Below, in pieces: positions 1 through 7,492 of a stretch of DNA of 32,608 nt; position 1 is the stretch's first letter, and every line of letters begins with the position of its first letter. The notes below the pieces were generated by a model. The model was not told where the DNA came from, made no database searches, and saw only the letters and a list, made by a program, of their open reading frames with translations. A program made the position numbers and the translations under genes. Source of the stretch: a virus. Location of the stretch: the IMG/VR virus record IMGVR_UViG_3300042484_002100, positions 1-32,608 of that record; one strand, given 5' to 3'.

Positions 1-34
1 CTACTGCCATCGATGGCGCTTCGTTGAGTGGCAT
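1..34. repeat. Left copy of the 34-nt terminal overlap
   Basis: Bases 3-34 are identical to 32577-32608. Base 1 also matches 32575, and only base 2 (T) differs from 32576 (G). Both copies lie in the portal gene in the same frame, and the difference is a silent third position of a valine codon (GTA against GTC). This is what the ends of a contig from a circular or circularly permuted genome look like. Confidence 0.9.
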
Positions 35-1177
35 GCGGTAGTTGTCTCCGCCTTCAATCGGGCGCAGGTCCTCGAGCGCCCTCGCTTCATTTGTGCTGAT
101 GATCCCCTGCTGCAGCAGCTGGGTGTAGAACGATGCGCGGTCTGCGCTTGCCCCTCGAAGCAATCCCTCGAGTCCGAATCGAACGAAGGCATCCGGGTTC
201 GTGATCAAAGTTCCCAGCGCGCTTTCGATAAGCGATGCCAGTGGGCGCACGGTGTCTCGAACGAAGGCGAGGGTCTGCTGCTCGACTGACGCGTAGCTCA
301 TTGCGCCCGGGTCCGTGACTGAAAGCATCGATGGTGGGATTCGCAAGAGGCGGCAAATCTGCAGCACGGTGAAGGTGCGCGAAGCCAGCAGCTGCGTCTG
401 CTCTGGGTCGACGCCACGGAATTCCTGGAAGTCTGCGCCGCCTGTTAGCAGCAGCATGCTCCAGCGCTTGCTCCCAGTCTGCGCGTGTCGCAGCTGGTCT
501 CGGAGCGCTTCGGTCACTTCGCGCTTCTGCTCCGCTGGAATTTTAACGACGCCGCTTGGGTTGGAGCCGTTGACGAAGTAGGCATTTGCGAAGTCCTCAA
601 TGGCGAGCCCGGTGCGGATCGCTTGGGCGTTTGCGCGCAAGAGGTCGATGCCCCGTTCCTCGCCTGGAAGTCGAAGCAGTGGGATGTGTTTGATTTCGTC
701 TGCGCCCGCGACGATGCTGTCTGTTCCATTGGTGACCGTATAAATCGGTGCGCCGTCTGCGTCTCTTTGCACGTGCACTCGCTCTGGGTTGAGGATTCTC
801 AGCTCTTGCACTTCGCCGCTTGAATCGCGCAGCGTGGCGATGAATGCGTTTCCGTTCGTGTAGAGGCTCACGATCGCCTGGCTCAGCAGGGATTGGATTG
901 TCTGCGTTTCGTTGCGCGGGTCTGGTGTCGTCAGCCAGATTGGTTTCGGTCGGAACGGGTAGCGCACTCCGTCCCTGCGAATATACGAATCGATCGGAAG
1001 CGTCGAGACCGTGTCTGCCAGCAGCCGGATTCCTGCGTTGTAGGCAGTGAGGTTCATCGCCGCTTGAACGTCCGTCTCGCTGTTCGAAGCTGGCACCCGG
1101 TCAAACGGCAGGAAGCCACCGATTCGATTTAGGGCGCGTGTCTCCGTCTCTCCGACGATTCTGCGCAGGATGCTCAT
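1..1177 (-). CDS. Portal protein, HK97 family (main part, runs off the left edge)
   Basis: This is the dodecameric channel at the head vertex through which DNA is packaged and released. Translation from 1177 begins MSILRRIVGETETRAL and shows the HK97-portal layout: NAFIATLRDSSGEVQELRIL, LNPERV, HIPLLR, NGSNPSGVVKIPAE, and IPPSMLSVTDPGAMSYASVE near the end. The frame is still open at base 1. It continues in phase into 32608-32486 through the terminal overlap, giving 421 residues, the usual size for this family. The start overlaps the stop of the preceding small membrane gene as ATGA, which implies translational coupling. I am confident of the family. Confidence 0.93.
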   Translation of the reverse strand, partial: MSILRRIVGETETRALNRIGGFLPFDRVPASNSETDVQAAMNLTAYNAGIRLLADTVSTLPIDSYIRRDGVRYPFRPKPIWLTTPDPRNETQTIQSLLSQAIVSLYTNGNAFIATLRDSSGEVQELRILNPERVHVQRDADGAPIYTVTNGTDSIVAGADEIKHIPLLRLPGEERGIDLLRANAQAIRTGLAIEDFANAYFVNGSNPSGVVKIPAEQKREVTEALRDQLRHAQTGSKRWSMLLLTGGADFQEFRGVDPEQTQLLASRTFTVLQICRLLRIPPSMLSVTDPGAMSYASVEQQTLAFVRDTVRPLASLIESALGTLITNPDAFVRFGLEGLLRGASADRASFYTQLLQQGIISTNEARALEDLRPIEGGDNYRMPLNEAPSMAV

Positions 1178-1323
1178 CGCTTAGTTTTGCTCCCCTGATA
1201 CCCGGTGGCGATCAAAAGCGCGCCAAGCGTCGCCGCAGCGAGCGCCGGGCTCAGCGTTGCGATTGCCCACAAAATAAGCGCCAGCCCCGCGAGCTCGAGC
1301 ACCGTTGAAGTTGTCTCTGTCAT
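1174..1323 (-). CDS. Small membrane protein, 49 aa, between terminase and portal
   Basis: The frame begins MTETTSTVLELAGLALILWA and ends GYQGSKTKR. A hydrophobic stretch spans about residues 9-41 (one long or two short membrane segments), with a short basic tail. The start codon overlaps the terminase stop (ATGA at 1320-1323), and its own stop overlaps the portal start (ATGA at 1174-1177). The coupling on both sides supports it as a real gene made in step with its neighbours. I do not recognise a family. It could be a membrane factor for head assembly or an early lysis helper, but nothing in the sequence decides this. Confidence 0.7.
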   Translation of the reverse strand: MTETTSTVLELAGLALILWAIATLSPALAAATLGALLIATGYQGSKTKR

Positions 1324-2828
1324 ATCCACTCCACTGTCGCTTCCGCTTTGGTTCCCGCTGTTGCATAGTAGCGCGCCCTATCGTATGCCATCACCGCGCA
1401 TACTGCCGCATCGATTTTTCGCGGGCTCCCTTTGTGCTCTTTGACGATCCTGGGTCCGAGCCGGTCCACTTTCACCGTGCAGTTTGCCAGGTGTCTCGCC
1501 ATCGTTGCGTCCCCCGTGTGGGTAATTGTGCCACTGGTGACCGCTTCCAGGAAGGAGGCGCAAGCCGGCACGAGCCTGCTCGGGCTCTGCGGGTAAACGA
1601 CCACGGGCAACCCTTCCGCTTCCCACGCCTGCAGCGTGCGCGCCCATCGGAACGGGTCAGCTGCGATTTCGATGACCTGGTACGTGGCGCAAAGTTCGCG
1701 CATCGATGCTTCCACTTCGTCAATCGGCACCTGGTAGTGCGGGTCGTCGAGCGGGCGCTCCCAGATTTTTAGCAGCTCGATGTGCCCGTCGAGTGTGGCG
1801 GCAACAATGGCGCTGCAGTCCTGCGTGAAGGCACCGTCGAACGCGAGCACGACCTGCTCCCCCTCTTGCAGCTGCCGCTCTGTGTTCAATTTCTCCCAGG
1901 CGCCATTTGGCAGCCACGCGGTGTGGGTCGTCACCCATTGGTTGAGGCGCCGGGTGCGGACCTCTGCCTCTGGCAGCGATTTGACCGCGCTCTCCATGTC
2001 GTCGAGTGAAAGGAAGTCCCCGAGCGCTGGGTTGGCAAGCGCCCACGTTTTAGGGTCGCGGTAGTCTGCGTCGTCTGGTGCGCTGAACCAACGGAAGTAG
2101 AAGGTCGAATCGTCGACCTCGCCTTTCTCCACCCGCTTGCCGTATTGCCATAGCCGGTAGCAGAGCGAATCCTGCCCGCGCCCGTCGAAGCGCGCGCCTG
2201 CTGTGGTGATCCCGAGCACGAGCGGTTGCGATCGTGTTCCGCTTCCCAGGTTCATCGTGCTCCATAGGCGGTCGTCTGGTTGCACGTGCACTTCGTCGAA
2301 TAAAACCATTGACGGGTTCAAGCCTTCAGCGCGCGATGCGTCTGCGCTGAGCACTCGCAAAATGGAACCGGTGGCGGGCGCTTCGATCAAGTCCCGGGTG
2401 ACTCGCAGGCGCTGGCTCAGCACTGGGTCGAGCTCAACCATACGCGCGCACTCTCGGAAAATAATTCGAGCCTGTGCCCGGTCCCCAGCGACTACGAAAA
2501 CGTCGGCGCCCACTTCGTCAACGACCAAGCCGTATAGCGCGATGCCTGCTGCGAGCAGCGATTTGCCCTGCTTTCGTGGCATCCCTAAAAGTCCGCGCCT
2601 GTGTTTGCGCTTTCCGTCTGCGCGCAGTTCGAATATGTCATTCAGGATTTCGCGCTGCCACGGTCGCAGCTTGATGAGCTGCCCCGCCTGGTCTCCCTTT
2701 GTCAGCCGGCAGAACGTCTCGATGAAATCTGCGACCAGCCCGCCCTGTGTCTCCCGCTTAGCGCGCTTTGCGCGCCGCTGCGAGGAGCGAGTCGAGTTTG
2801 TCCTGGGCGCTTCGATTTGTGTCGTCAT
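1320..2828 (-). CDS. terL: Terminase large subunit
   Basis: This is the motor ATPase and nuclease that cuts concatemeric DNA and pumps it into the prohead. The protein has 502 residues. The ATPase domain shows a Walker A region GMPRKQGKS (about 82-90) and a Walker B MVLFDE (174-179). The C-terminal nuclease half contains acidic segments such as LAFDGAFTQD and EIAADPFRW. The N-terminus is basic and disordered-looking. The start at 2828 is preceded by GAGGGGGAACG, a strong ribosome site, so the 71-nt overlap with the small subunit gene seems genuine. It is of the HK97-like (Terminase_1) type. Confidence 0.95.
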   Translation of the reverse strand: MTTQIEAPRTNSTRSSQRRAKRAKRETQGGLVADFIETFCRLTKGDQAGQLIKLRPWQREILNDIFELRADGKRKHRRGLLGMPRKQGKSLLAAGIALYGLVVDEVGADVFVVAGDRAQARIIFRECARMVELDPVLSQRLRVTRDLIEAPATGSILRVLSADASRAEGLNPSMVLFDEVHVQPDDRLWSTMNLGSGTRSQPLVLGITTAGARFDGRGQDSLCYRLWQYGKRVEKGEVDDSTFYFRWFSAPDDADYRDPKTWALANPALGDFLSLDDMESAVKSLPEAEVRTRRLNQWVTTHTAWLPNGAWEKLNTERQLQEGEQVVLAFDGAFTQDCSAIVAATLDGHIELLKIWERPLDDPHYQVPIDEVEASMRELCATYQVIEIAADPFRWARTLQAWEAEGLPVVVYPQSPSRLVPACASFLEAVTSGTITHTGDATMARHLANCTVKVDRLGPRIVKEHKGSPRKIDAAVCAVMAYDRARYYATAGTKAEATVEWI

Positions 2829-3246
2829 CGTTCCCCCTCATCCCTGTTCGTGCGCTCGGGGTGAGCCCGAGCTCCCGTGCGAGTTTCTGCATAAGCACCG
2901 CGTTGTCTCTGACGACCTGGTGCAGCGGATTCTTTACGAGATCGCCGTTCCTTCCCGGCAGCAATGGTCCACTCTTTCGCAGCGCGCGTTCCGCCATCCG
3001 GTAGCGCGTCACTGCCTCGACGTAAAGGCGCAGCATTTCTGTGTCTGCTGCTGTGATGATTCCGGTGTGCCCGATCGCCCCCATGACCTGTTCCCATGCT
3101 GCTCTACTTTCGTCATCGAGGTCCTCTGGTGGCTCAATGGTAGCGCGCGCGGGGATGGGCTCCGCATAGTTCACTCTGCTCGGGCGCGTCTCGCCTTTGA
3201 TGAGCTTGAGGCGTGTAGGCTCCGGTTGCGGTCCCCGTTGTCCCAT
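2758..3246 (-). CDS. terS: Terminase small subunit, P27 family
   Basis: This is the DNA-recognition partner of the packaging motor. The protein has 162 residues and opens MGQRGPQPEPTRLKLIKGET, typical of the P27/Terminase_4 family. Family-like helical segments follow: DDESRAAWEQVMGAIGHTGI, then TEMLRLYVEAVTRYRMAERA, and finally NPLHQVVRDNAVLMQKLARE with LGLTPSAR. The start directly follows the stop of the ParB-methyltransferase gene (TAAATG). The last 71 nt overlap terL in another frame. Confidence 0.9.
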   Translation of the reverse strand: MGQRGPQPEPTRLKLIKGETRPSRVNYAEPIPARATIEPPEDLDDESRAAWEQVMGAIGHTGIITAADTEMLRLYVEAVTRYRMAERALRKSGPLLPGRNGDLVKNPLHQVVRDNAVLMQKLARELGLTPSARTGMRGNDDDTNRSAQDKLDSLLAAARKAR

Positions 3247-4650
3247 TTATGCCCTTTCGACGGTTGCCGTAAGCCCCTCATCTGCGAGGCGTTCCAGCGC
3301 CACTGCCACGTATCCTGGGTTGTAATCTGTGCCGTAGCAAATGCGCCCGCCGCGCTCTGCTGCCACCGCTGTGCTCCCGCTCCCCAGGAAAAGGTCGAGC
3401 ACGATGTCGCCCGGTTCGCTTGAGTTGCGCAGCGCCCGTGATGCCAGCTCCACGGGTTTCTGCGTGGGGTGGAATGGGTGCGCCGCGTCGCGCGCGAGGT
3501 ACCAGATATCGCTCTCTCTGCCCGGTTCATAAAGTTCGAGCTTCTCCCCTTCCTCGATTCTGAACGTGCGCAGTTTTTTGCCCTTTGGTGCGGTCGTCGA
3601 AATGTAAAGCCGGCGCTCGCCGCTGCTCACGAGAATGCCGTTCGTCAGCGCCGCTGCTGCGCGGTTGTCGTCTGCCTGAGCGATGACCCAGACGGTCTGT
3701 TTGTCTCGGGCTCCGAACCAGCGAGGCTGGTGCCCCGCCTTTGCCGCGTAGAAGCACGGTTCATGCGCCTGCTGGTAGTCGCTGTGTCCCAGCGTGGGTT
3801 GAGGTTTCGCCCAGATGAGGTATTGCTTTTCGTGCAGCCCCGCCTTTTTCATGGCGATTGTGAATTCGTCTCTGCTCGCCGTGGCGTGCCAAATATACCA
3901 GGCGCTGTCGTCTGCGGTTGCCTGCACTGCGTTGCGCAAGCTGGCAAGTAGGAAATCGACGAGCGCGTCGCCGGTCAGCGCGTCTGCTCGAATGGCGTCA
4001 TGCCCTTCGCCCTGGTACGCGACCCCGTAGGGTGGGTCTGTGAAAACGAGGCGCGCCTTTCTGCCGCCCATCAAGCGCTCGATCGCTTTGGGGTCCGTGG
4101 CGTCAAGGCAGCCGATCCGGTGGCGACCGATTGTCCAAACGTCGCCCGGTCTGGTGTCCCACTTTTTTTGAAGCGCCGCGACCCGCTCTGCTGCTGTGGG
4201 CGCTTCGCGTGTGCTGTCGCTGCTCTCTTGATCCCCGCCCGCGTCGACCGCCAGCGCCGCCAGCATTTCTGCGAGGTCTGCGTCTCGGACCGTTATGCCG
4301 CCAAGCAATCCGCGCAGCGCTTCGTCGCCTTGCCTGGCAAGGTCGCCCAGCGGGTCGATGGTTGCGAGCGCCAGCCGTTCCTCTGCGTCGCTGAGCTCAA
4401 CCCAGGCAACCGGCACGCTGGTCTCTCCGCGTTGAATTGCCAGCGCCGCTCGCATGTGTCCGTCGATGATTCTGCCGCTGGTGCGGTTGACTAAAACAGG
4501 CGCGACCCAGCCGAGTTCGTCGAGCGCTCCGCCCATTTTCCTCTGTTGCGCTGTGGGGTGCTCTCTCCAATTCTCCGGGTGCGGCAGCAGCTCAGCCGGG
4601 TCTGCTGTGCCCGTCTCGACGATCCTGTTGCGCCATTCAATTTTCGCCAT
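3247..4650 (-). CDS. ParB-like/DNA methyltransferase fusion
   Basis: This is a SAM-dependent DNA amino-methyltransferase (N6-adenine or N4-cytosine) with an N-terminal ParB/Srx-type domain. Residues 17-115 form the ParB-like part (LLPHPENWREHP, then GRIIDGHMRAALA at 59-71). The methyltransferase part has TDPPYG at 204-209, HPTQKP at 394-399 and the SAM-binding DLFLGSGST at 419-427. With the catalytic motif ahead of the SAM motif, this is the beta-class order. The start at 4650 is chosen over the ATG 12 codons upstream because GAAGGGGGAGACAACG sits in front of it. It lies next to terS, as in many phages. It probably protects phage DNA. The 467-residue length is normal. Confidence 0.9.
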   Translation of the reverse strand: MAKIEWRNRIVETGTADPAELLPHPENWREHPTAQQRKMGGALDELGWVAPVLVNRTSGRIIDGHMRAALAIQRGETSVPVAWVELSDAEERLALATIDPLGDLARQGDEALRGLLGGITVRDADLAEMLAALAVDAGGDQESSDSTREAPTAAERVAALQKKWDTRPGDVWTIGRHRIGCLDATDPKAIERLMGGRKARLVFTDPPYGVAYQGEGHDAIRADALTGDALVDFLLASLRNAVQATADDSAWYIWHATASRDEFTIAMKKAGLHEKQYLIWAKPQPTLGHSDYQQAHEPCFYAAKAGHQPRWFGARDKQTVWVIAQADDNRAAAALTNGILVSSGERRLYISTTAPKGKKLRTFRIEEGEKLELYEPGRESDIWYLARDAAHPFHPTQKPVELASRALRNSSEPGDIVLDLFLGSGSTAVAAERGGRICYGTDYNPGYVAVALERLADEGLTATVERA

Positions 4651-4768
4651 CGTTGTCTCCCCCTTCACTTTTGTTGCCTGCTCCAAAACTGCGAAACTGC
4701 GCCGCGCGCGTATGGGACTCGGTGCTGGGTCAGGAGTCCGTGCTCGTTTAGTTTCGACCCCTATCCCC
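4651..4768. other. 118-nt gap with nested inverted repeats; candidate cos region
   Basis: No gene is seen here. An outer inverted repeat (CGAAACT at 4692-4698 and AGTTTCG at 4750-4756) encloses an inner one (GGACTC at 4715-4720 and GAGTCC at 4734-4739). The gap lies between the HNH nuclease gene and the methyltransferase/terminase genes. In HK97-like phages the cohesive-end site is near terS and an HNH gene, so this is the best local candidate for cos. It could equally be a terminator or attenuator for the HNH transcript. The ribosome site for the methyltransferase gene occupies the low-coordinate end. Confidence 0.3.
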
Positions 4769-5056
4769 CTATCTGTCTCTCTTTGCGCTGTTGCATCGCC
4801 TGCATAAAGTTACCAGACCGCCGGGCTCCGGGAGCGCGGCGCCCCCTCTTGCCAGCGGCACGACGTGGTCTGCCGTAAGGTCCCACGCGGTCCCGCAGCG
4901 CTCGCAAAATGGCACCGCCTCTCTTTGTGCCTTCGATGCTTTCTGCCACGCGTGCGTGGCGTATGGGCGCCCTGGGCGCGGTGCACGGGGCACGGTGTGG
5001 CGTAGGCAGCGCGCTCCCTCTGCCGGTGCGCCGCAGGTCAGGCATGGGCGCTTCAT
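4769..5056 (-). CDS. HNH endonuclease
   Basis: This is a metal-dependent HNH nuclease of 95 residues. It shows CERC (51-54), the core DHVVPLARGG (63-72) and LCRRCNSAK (84-92), the layout of small phage HNH proteins with a zinc site. A further cysteine pair is near the N-terminus (CLTC, 5-8). In HK97-like phages such proteins sit beside the terminase and are needed for cos cleavage with TerL, so a packaging role is likely. The start overlaps the stop of the metallopeptidase gene (ATGA at 5053-5056). Confidence 0.9.
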   Translation of the reverse strand: MKRPCLTCGAPAEGARCLRHTVPRAPRPGRPYATHAWQKASKAQREAVPFCERCGTAWDLTADHVVPLARGGAALPEPGGLVTLCRRCNSAKRDR

Positions 5057-5481
5057 CTGCGTTCAATCCTGGCGGGCGTTGCGCTGAGCTTGAAGTCTGG
5101 CATCCGGGGCGCCAGCGCCTTAGCGATCCGCTCCGTTGCCGCTTCGAGCTGGTCGTCGTAGCCGGGGTACCAAGCGTTCCACCAAATGCTCCCGTGTTGC
5201 GTCTCGAGGTGCGAGGCGTATTGGTCGAGCGGTTGCAGGAATAGGTGCGCGAGTTCGTGGGTCAAGATGAGCACCTGTTCCTCTGGTGCCTTGCCTTCGA
5301 AGCCGGCGCCGATCCTGATCACCGCTTTGGGGTCGATGCTGTGGGGCTCGATGTCTGCCCAGGCGTCGTCGCTTGCCGCGTCGTCTGCCACGGTGATCTG
5401 CCAATCGCCCAGCCCGATGCGGCGCTTTGCGTCGTCGATCCATTCCTGCGCAGCTACTTTGGTGCTCTGTCTCAGGCGCAT
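5053..5481 (-). CDS. Putative zinc metallopeptidase (HExxH)
   Basis: The protein has 142 residues with HELAH at 75-79, the zinc-binding and catalytic motif of zincins. Glutamates in LEAATERIAKAL (about 112-123) may supply the third ligand. The start at 5481 is favoured over an ATG 12 codons upstream because AAAGGGGGAACAG precedes it. The target is unknown. Comparable small phage zincins are annotated only as putative metallopeptidases. It is coupled by ATGA to the downstream HNH gene. No signal peptide or membrane segment is visible, so it should act in the cytoplasm. Confidence 0.65.
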   Translation of the reverse strand: MRLRQSTKVAAQEWIDDAKRRIGLGDWQITVADDAASDDAWADIEPHSIDPKAVIRIGAGFEGKAPEEQVLILTHELAHLFLQPLDQYASHLETQHGSIWWNAWYPGYDDQLEAATERIAKALAPRMPDFKLSATPARIERR

Positions 5482-5520
5482 CTGTTCCCCCTTTCCTTTG
5501 GTCTGCGATCCTAGCACCGG

Positions 5521-6060
5521 TCAGGGAGCGGGCGTTATGGTCACCGCTTGGATGCCGCGCCCCAGCGGAACGCCCAGCGCGGTGAAGGCAGCGGGCGAAA
5601 GGTCGACCACTGGGTTGTCGCTCGGGTCTGCCTTTCTGCCGTTGCAGCCGCACTCATCGACGACCCAGGCGATGATGCTGCGCCCGTTGCGCGTGTTCGT
5701 GATCCTGACCGCGTAGGGTTCCCCGCCCCACTTGAACGGCGCCAGCGCTCGAAGCGCCGGGCTCGCCGCCGCGTAGAAGGCGTAGGGTGCGCCATCCTGG
5801 TGGCGCTTTGCCGCGCCCGGTCTGGGTGCCTGGGTGAACCATGCATGGTTGCGTGTGGCGTCGTACCACGTGGCGATGCCGCTGAGCTCCCAGCTGGGTG
5901 CGGTGGGGTCTGCCGTGGGCGTCGCCTGCACTGGTGTGGGCGTTGCGGTGGGCGCTGGTGCGGGTGGCGCCTGCTGGGGTCTGCCCAGCAGGGTGACGAT
6001 CAATGCCAGCGCCAGCCCTGTGGTCGTGATGGCGTGCAGCTGCTCAGCCCGTCTGCTCAT
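5521..6060 (-). CDS. RlpA-like double-psi beta-barrel protein with N-terminal membrane anchor
   Basis: The protein has 179 residues. A hydrophobic segment at about 11-26 looks like a signal anchor. A Pro/Thr-rich linker (about 29-55) leads to an extracytoplasmic domain (58-176). That domain resembles the RlpA/expansin-like double-psi barrel: SGIATWYD at the start, FYAAASPALRAL, GGEPYAVRITN, WVVDECGCNG, then VVDLSPAAFTALGVPLGRGI. RlpA-type domains bind or cleave peptidoglycan, so a role at the host wall is likely. It is far from the lysis genes and lies among nucleases and the packaging genes, which is odd. The start overlaps the upstream gene by 17 nt. Confidence 0.7.
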   Translation of the reverse strand: MSRRAEQLHAITTTGLALALIVTLLGRPQQAPPAPAPTATPTPVQATPTADPTAPSWELSGIATWYDATRNHAWFTQAPRPGAAKRHQDGAPYAFYAAASPALRALAPFKWGGEPYAVRITNTRNGRSIIAWVVDECGCNGRKADPSDNPVVDLSPAAFTALGVPLGRGIQAVTITPAP

Positions 6061-6424
6061 CGTCGCCCCGTGTTGCGGTCCCGTGCCAGTCGATGAATTC
6101 GTCGAGCGGGATGGCGATGTAGGCGCGCCTTCGCGTGCCTGGTCCCGGTGCGTCTGCGACGACCAAGCCTCGCAGCTGGTCTCCCCGGTAGGGCACGCTG
6201 GTGATCAAGCCCCAGACTTTCTCACTGAAAGCGCCGCCGCTCTTGACCTGGACCGCGATCCATTCGTCATGCCTGCCGCCGTCTGCCTTGCCGCCGAACA
6301 TACCGACTCGGGTAATGCCCAGCGCCTTGCAGATTTCCCTTTCGATGGCGTTCCCCCTGTTGCGGTTGCGCTTCCCCCGGATGCGATTCGCTTCGTCGAT
6401 GGCGCGCTCTTTCATGGCTCCCAT
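6044..6424 (-). CDS. Putative PD-(D/E)XK-type nuclease or resolvase
   Basis: The protein has 126 residues. The segment NRGNAIEREICKALGI followed by GKADGGRHDEWIAVQVKSGG suits a small restriction-like or Holliday-junction-resolvase-like fold: a glutamate in the first helix, an acidic residue, then QVK in place of ExK. The opening MGAMKER offers two close starts (6424 and 6415). The start follows the previous stop as TAAATG. A role in processing recombination or packaging intermediates is an inference from the fold. Confidence 0.5.
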   Translation of the reverse strand: MGAMKERAIDEANRIRGKRNRNRGNAIEREICKALGITRVGMFGGKADGGRHDEWIAVQVKSGGAFSEKVWGLITSVPYRGDQLRGLVVADAPGPGTRRRAYIAIPLDEFIDWHGTATRGDDEQTG

Positions 6425-6727
6425 TTACGCCCCCTTTGCCGCGTATTGCGCGCGGCGCTTAGCGTTGAGCTCAACGCGGTTAGCCGCATACCAGCGACGC
6501 ATGCCGGCTAGGTAGCGGTCACGGTGGCGAGCGTACTTCTCTCGCTGGTATTGGCGCTCTGCCTCTGGCGTTCGATAGCCACGCTTCTTGACCGCCTTTG
6601 GGCGTTGCATTGCGACGCCCTCAGTGACGCAGGCTCGACATACCAGCGCGTTGCCGTCGTAGAATTCCTCATCGGCAAACCATTCCTCATCGCAGCCAAG
6701 ACAGCGGCGCTCGTTCATGGCTCCCAT
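6425..6727 (-). CDS. Small zinc-finger-like basic protein, 100 aa
   Basis: The first 33 residues hold two cysteine pairs (RCLGCDEEW and LVCRACV), the spacing of a zinc-binding finger. The rest is basic and helical, rich in Arg, Lys, Tyr and Gln (ERQYQREKYARHRDRYLAGM). It is probably a nucleic-acid-binding phage protein. The 12-base start region ATGGGAGCCATG is identical to that of the next gene at 6424, so either ATG (6727 or 6718) could be used. No specific family function is known to me. Confidence 0.6.
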   Translation of the reverse strand: MGAMNERRCLGCDEEWFADEEFYDGNALVCRACVTEGVAMQRPKAVKKRGYRTPEAERQYQREKYARHRDRYLAGMRRWYAANRVELNAKRRAQYAAKGA

Positions 6728-6728
6728 C

Positions 6729-6926
6729 CTATGCCTTTCCGAAGCAGGCGCGGTGTTGCCACTCCAGCCTTCGAGCTGCGCGCTCCCTGGTGAAGGCGAG
6801 CGCCTGGACCCGCCACGCGTCTGTGAGCTTGGCGATTTCCTTGCCGCAGCGGGCGCACCCTGGGGTGCTCCAGCGCGGTTCCTTTCGCGTCCCTGCCGCC
6901 GCTTTCTTTGCCTTCACCCCTGCCAT
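6729..6926 (-). CDS. Small cysteine/histidine protein, 65 aa
   Basis: The N-terminus is basic (MAGVKAKKAAAGTRKE). CARCGKE and HRACF supply three cysteines and a histidine, a likely single zinc site of treble-clef type. The stop is 1 nt before the next gene's start, and the start overlaps the end of the kinase gene by 13 nt. It may be a DNA- or RNA-binding accessory. No function is assignable. Confidence 0.55.
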   Translation of the reverse strand: MAGVKAKKAAAGTRKEPRWSTPGCARCGKEIAKLTDAWRVQALAFTRERAARRLEWQHRACFGKA

Positions 6927-7492
6927 GCGTTCCCCTTCAGCACCGCTGCGATGTCGTCGAGCACCTGCACTGGTGTGCGGGCGTCTGTTCGAACCGAAGG
7001 GTAGCCGACGAGCGGTGTCTCCGTTAGGTCGTAGCGATCGTTCCAGGCATTGCCGGTGCGCTCTTTGCGTGTCCCCTCTGGTGCCTGAAGCACGACCACT
7101 TCGAAGCCTGCGACTTTCAGCATCTCCGCTTCGCGCGGTGTGCGCAGGTCATGGATGACCAGGCGGGCGTCTGGGTTGCGCCGGTCGAGGTCGTCAAGCG
7201 TTCCCCTCATCGCCCGGATGATGATGTCGAGATCAATCGCCCGTGCCGCTGCGCCGTAGCGCTGCAGCAGCTCACGCCCTGTCATGAAGCCTGGTTCCCC
7301 TTTGGCGTCCGTAATCGGGTAGAAGGTGCCTTTCTCGATGGTCCCGTGTGCGGGCTCAAGCCAGCGCCGGATTTCGTCTGCGAAGGCGAGGGGCGTATAT
7401 CCCTGCTCTGCCAGCAGCCCCGCCGTTGTCGTCTTTCCGCTTCCCATCAACCCGCCCAGCGCGATCCGCTTTGGCAATGCCCAGGTCGTCAT
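6914..7492 (-). CDS. P-loop nucleotide kinase, dNMP-kinase-like
   Basis: The protein has 192 residues with the P-loop GGLMGSGKTTTAG (13-25). FADEIRRWLEP and GRELLQRYGAAARAIDLDII follow, then LVIHDLRTPREAEMLKVAGF, the pattern of phage deoxynucleoside monophosphate kinases. It would phosphorylate dNMPs for phage DNA synthesis. The start at 7492 is chosen because GGAAGGGTGACAGC precedes it. The longer open frame upstream lies over the HTH gene. It is coupled to that gene by ATGA at 7489-7492. Other small P-loop kinases remain possible. Confidence 0.7.
   Translation of the reverse strand: MTTWALPKRIALGGLMGSGKTTTAGLLAEQGYTPLAFADEIRRWLEPAHGTIEKGTFYPITDAKGEPGFMTGRELLQRYGAAARAIDLDIIIRAMRGTLDDLDRRNPDARLVIHDLRTPREAEMLKVAGFEVVVLQAPEGTRKERTGNAWNDRYDLTETPLVGYPSVRTDARTPVQVLDDIAAVLKGNAWQG

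Noticed and set aside
2203-3423. Long plus-strand open frame (406 codons) opposite terL and terS
   Set aside because: It lies antisense to two confidently assigned genes, has no family-like motif and no ribosome site. Long antisense frames are common in GC-rich coding DNA. The other plus-strand frames were set aside for the same reasons.
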